A stretch of 64,000 nucleotides of DNA from Anisakis pegreffii. Lineage: Eukaryota; Nematoda; Chromadorea; Rhabditida; Anisakidae. The stretch covers positions 92,199 through 156,198 of the forward strand of contig JAPYMA010001110.1 in the NCBI GenBank assembly GCA_035041965.1, read 5' to 3'. A program made the translations under genes and the position numbers. This document shows positions 61,256 through 64,000 of this stretch, in pieces. Within the stretch, counting starts at the first letter, position 1, and every line of letters starts with the position of its first letter. The notes under the pieces are model-generated. The model saw only the letters and a list, made by a program, of their open reading frames with translations. It had not been told where the DNA came from and did no database searches.

Positions 61256-62030
61256 TCCTCAAGGCACTGGTATATTCACATACATTTTACCACTATAGAT
61301 CAGTTGTATACATTACCATAGGGCTATAGGCATTGCGATCCTCAAGGCACCCGTGCTCTCAGGTTTGACCGGTAGATTTCTTTGCACCATTCGATTGCTC
61401 AGAATCTCTACATTGAGAATGTCAGATATTTTGCTGAGTAATTCGGTTTACTTGACGAGATATAACTATTTACTTAAAATAGTCTCAACTAGCGGAGTGC
61501 GCTTATTCATATGCATTGTATCACTACAGATCAATCTGTACGTTGCTATAGCACTATAAGGTTAGCCGTCTTCAGGCTAATCGTAGTCTCAGGTTTGCCC
61601 ATTGATATATTCTGCACATATTCTGCACTAGAACCAATATATTCAGAATATCATATATTTTGCTGAGCACTATTGCTTTCATGAAGAGCTCTTCTGCCTT
61701 TCATATTTTCTCAAAGCTTTCTCAATTAGCGCAGTGGCGCTTGTTCATATACATTGTATCACTATAGTATGTTGCTGTAGCACTATAGGGTTAACCATCT
61801 CCAGGCTAACCGTACTCTTAGATTAGTCCTGTGGCATATCAATTTCTGTTCACTGTTGGATTCCTCAGAACATACATATATTTTGCTGAGCACTTTTGCT
61901 TACATTAGGTGATATATCTTTTTTCTTCAAGCTTTCTCAACTGTTGCAGTTACCCTTATTCATATGCAATACATTGCATCGCCATGGACCAATCTATGAG
62001 TTGCTATTAACTGGCAGTTTCCAGTCATCA
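61256..62030 (-). repeat. Right arm of the fold-back array (3-4 tandem units)
   Basis: Head-to-tail units of about 220-230 bp, one partial (61256 to about 61330) and three fuller (about 61330-61558, 61559-61787 and 61788-62030). They share GTCTCAGGTTTG, ATATTTTGCTGAG, CTTATTCATATGCATTG and TGTATCACTA. They are inverted relative to 58665-58980 and diverge from left to right. Confidence 0.75.
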
Positions 62031-62157
62031 GTGGTTCTCCACTAGTTTTGTACGGCGATATTTTTGTTTGGTGAATGCTGTTGGGAGTGAAGGAGAACAT
62101 CCCAACAGTTTGAATGTGCTACACATCTATGATAAAAAACTTCGGCCCGCTTATGGC

Positions 62158-62226
62158 ACCCAGCCCTTGACCGTCCACACCTAACCCTAGTGCACTAACC
62201 ACTAGACCAAGCTGCCACCGCCGGAG
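62158..62226 (-). repeat. tRNA-like segment, probable SINE head
   Basis: On the minus strand the sequence reads GGTGGCAGCTTGGTCTAGTG, then GTTAGTGCACT. This is a good tRNA D-arm/A box (TGGTCTAGTGGTTA). The expected B box is degraded (GGTCAAGGGCT), and no cloverleaf closes. It is best read as the head of a tRNA-derived SINE. Confidence 0.45.
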
Positions 62227-63507
62227 GGAAGTTTAAAACGTCACTCTAATATGCTGACAAGCTTCTTCGCGCCATATATGGCGTCGCCTTTGTGTCTCGC
62301 AAAGACTTTTGGACACATCCATCGTCACCTAGAGGAATTAGTTCTAAAATGTTATACAAATATCATCGCGAAACGTTGACTTCCAAGCCATCTCATTCAT
62401 CTCGTTTCAATTTATAAATACGTTGATCTGTGTTTGATTACTACAATTGAGCAGTGGTGATCGTATGTTATTCTTCCTATTCTTCGTTATGGTAAAAATT
62501 TTTAAGGTGAATCTGGGGTGAGGTGAAAGTGTTGTTAGGGTTGACGTTTTATCATTCTTCAGTTTGATACTGATATGCCTGTGGTTATTTTTAAATAATT
62601 GAAGATTTTACATTGAAAAATGCTCTATGTCGAGCATATCTCATTTATATTATGACTTGTTTTCTACAAATACTGGCAGTTTATGATTTGATCAGATGTG
62701 ACTGCCATATATACGCCTCATTCTTCTGTATTTCGCTTCAGTGAATGATCACTGTTGATCAATATTGATAACTGCACAGCACTGCCACTGTGCTGTTCAT
62801 AGACAAATTTGGAGCAGTACCCAACGGTTGCGTTCACGTAATGGTTTATACATACGTTACGTATTATCCACGTTCTTGCAATGATATTTCTCGTCTGTTC
62901 CATTAAAAATTGCCCACCACTGCAGCATCTGAAAGAACTGCAGATCCCTTTTCATTAGTATAATGCTCAATACTGATTGCTGTTTCATTAGTGCAATGCT
63001 GTTTTATTGTTTTTTTGCATATTACTAACAATTGATGCATATTACTAACAAAGTATTTCAATTAGCCCAATTTATTAGATTTGTCAGTGTGGCAATACGT
63101 CTAGGAATGATCGTGTGCCAATTTGATACTCTCTCTTATTTGCATAATATTTTCGATTTCGCATCAAATTCATATACATTTCGACTTGGTGTTTTATTGC
63201 GATATGTGACTTTGAGTTAATCTCGAGTGATTAATTGCGGAAGATTGCATGAAACGTTTGATGATGTGATATAGCGAGGATTGTGCGATGTGAAAATATT
63301 GAATATTTGGTTCGTTCATGATTTCGATTCGTTTGATTCATACGCGTTTGTTGTTTTGTTTACGCTGGATTGTGCTTTTGATCATTCAAGACTTATAGGT
63401 TCAGGTGCTAGAAACACCTCAACTTATAAAGATATTGGATGAGCGTGAAATGATACGTGATGACAGCCATCCACCTTAACTCAGCCACGAAGGGTATATA
63501 GCCCTTA
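62227..63507. other. No gene recognised
   Basis: AT-rich, with no exon that can be defended on either strand. The open frames at 62718-62903 (-) and 63032-63220 (+) lack motifs. Confidence 0.3.
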
Positions 63508-63554
63508 GTGCCGGTCCCAAGCCCGGATAAAATGAGGAGGGTTGCGTTAGGGGA
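63508..63554 (+). mobile_element. Probable RTE-type retrotransposon fragment
   Basis: The string GTGCCGGTCCCAAGCCCGGA followed by TAAAATGAGGAGGGTTGCG is, from memory, widely conserved near the ends of RTE-clade non-LTR retrotransposons in animal genomes. About 150 bases of GC-richer sequence follow (to about 63710) and may be part of the same insertion. No reverse transcriptase frame lies in the window. Confidence 0.35.
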
Positions 63555-64000
63555 TGGCAATGTGGTAATGTCGAAGAGGAAGTTGTAAGGACGTTAAAAT
63601 GGTAACGAATACGCGGGACAAACAGCCGAACCGAGGACAACGAAAGGAATTAGACGTGAGAAGCTGGGCGATCGTGGCTTGCGGCGATGGAAGCTGGACG
63701 ATGAATGGACGATCTTTTATCAGGTCATTTTCTCGCCGTTTGTTTTTTGTTTGCTTTATTTTGCGAGAGTTGTTTTTTCATTATTTGTATATTTATTAAA
63801 CTCCTCCCTCCCCCATCCTTTATCTGGATATTTTCTATCAATATAAGTATTTGGTTATATTTCTTTCGCGATTTGATTAAAGCGCGATTACCCATATTAC
63901 ATTCCCATGTCCTCTGCATCAATAGGAATAAGATGTAGTCTAGAAAAAATTTGTACCATTTTTTCATCTTTCAATTTCAGATGCTAATAAAATTTTATTG
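63555..64000. other. Window end, no gene recognised
   Basis: Open frames on both strands overlap here, and none has recognisable motifs. The GC-richer part (to about 63710) may continue the retrotransposon-like insertion. Confidence 0.3.

Noticed and set aside
1..64000. CRISPR arrays, rRNA genes, intact tRNA genes, bacterial operons or phage
   Set aside because: No regularly spaced short repeats, no rRNA-like sequence, no tRNA with a closing cloverleaf, and gene structure is spliced throughout.

Overview
The window is animal nuclear DNA, AT-rich, with no bacterial-style operons. Its genes are split into many small exons. Nearly every supported splice acceptor reads (T)TTCAG or TTGCAG, and two genes have an AG acceptor at or just before the ATG, as expected for spliced-leader trans-splicing. 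Together with the gene families present this points to a nematode. The species and clade are inference and are not fixed by the sequence. Because exons are short, most genes had to be rebuilt by following reading frame and intron phase across GT/AG junctions.

Layout. 0-4 kb: no gene recognised, one TATA-like site. 4.2-8.6 kb (+): complete eight-exon gene for a secreted leucine-rich-repeat protein of 375 aa with a C-terminal hydrophobic tail (probably GPI-anchored). About 9.4 kb (+): remnant with an LRR C-cap-like motif. 10.5-15.7 kb (-): four exons (TM2 to TM7) of a peptide/FMRFamide-type rhodopsin-family GPCR; both ends are unresolved. 16.3-18.3 kb: two unrecognised open exons and a rearranged, stop-containing duplicate of them. 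18.3-25.8 kb: nothing convincing except a perfect hairpin. 25.85-37.0 kb (-): complete 17-exon gene for a 798-aa secreted protein with twelve EF-hand positions and a long polar tail built from symmetric cassette exons. 39.97-43.3 kb (-): partly resolved single-membrane-span gene, divergent from a five-exon six-EF-hand secreted protein at 43.46-45.26 kb (+). 46.5-49.2 kb (+): polar, low-complexity gene exons of unknown function. 49.8-54.3 kb (+): complete seven-exon EF-hand rhomboid protease (RHBDL type, 344 aa). 54.5-64 kb: repeat-rich tail with nested inverted repeats, a fold-back array of about 230-bp units, a 237-bp duplication, tRNA-like (SINE-like) segments and a probable RTE tail.

Three short non-autonomous hAT-like elements (30.0, 38.6 and 51.2 kb) are recognisable from terminal inverted repeats flanked by near-matching 8-bp target duplications; two of them lie in introns. 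The striking theme is calcium: three EF-hand genes of different design lie within about 30 kb. The two secreted ones may share ancestry, and the rhomboid carries its own N-terminal EF pair. Whether they act together cannot be told from sequence.
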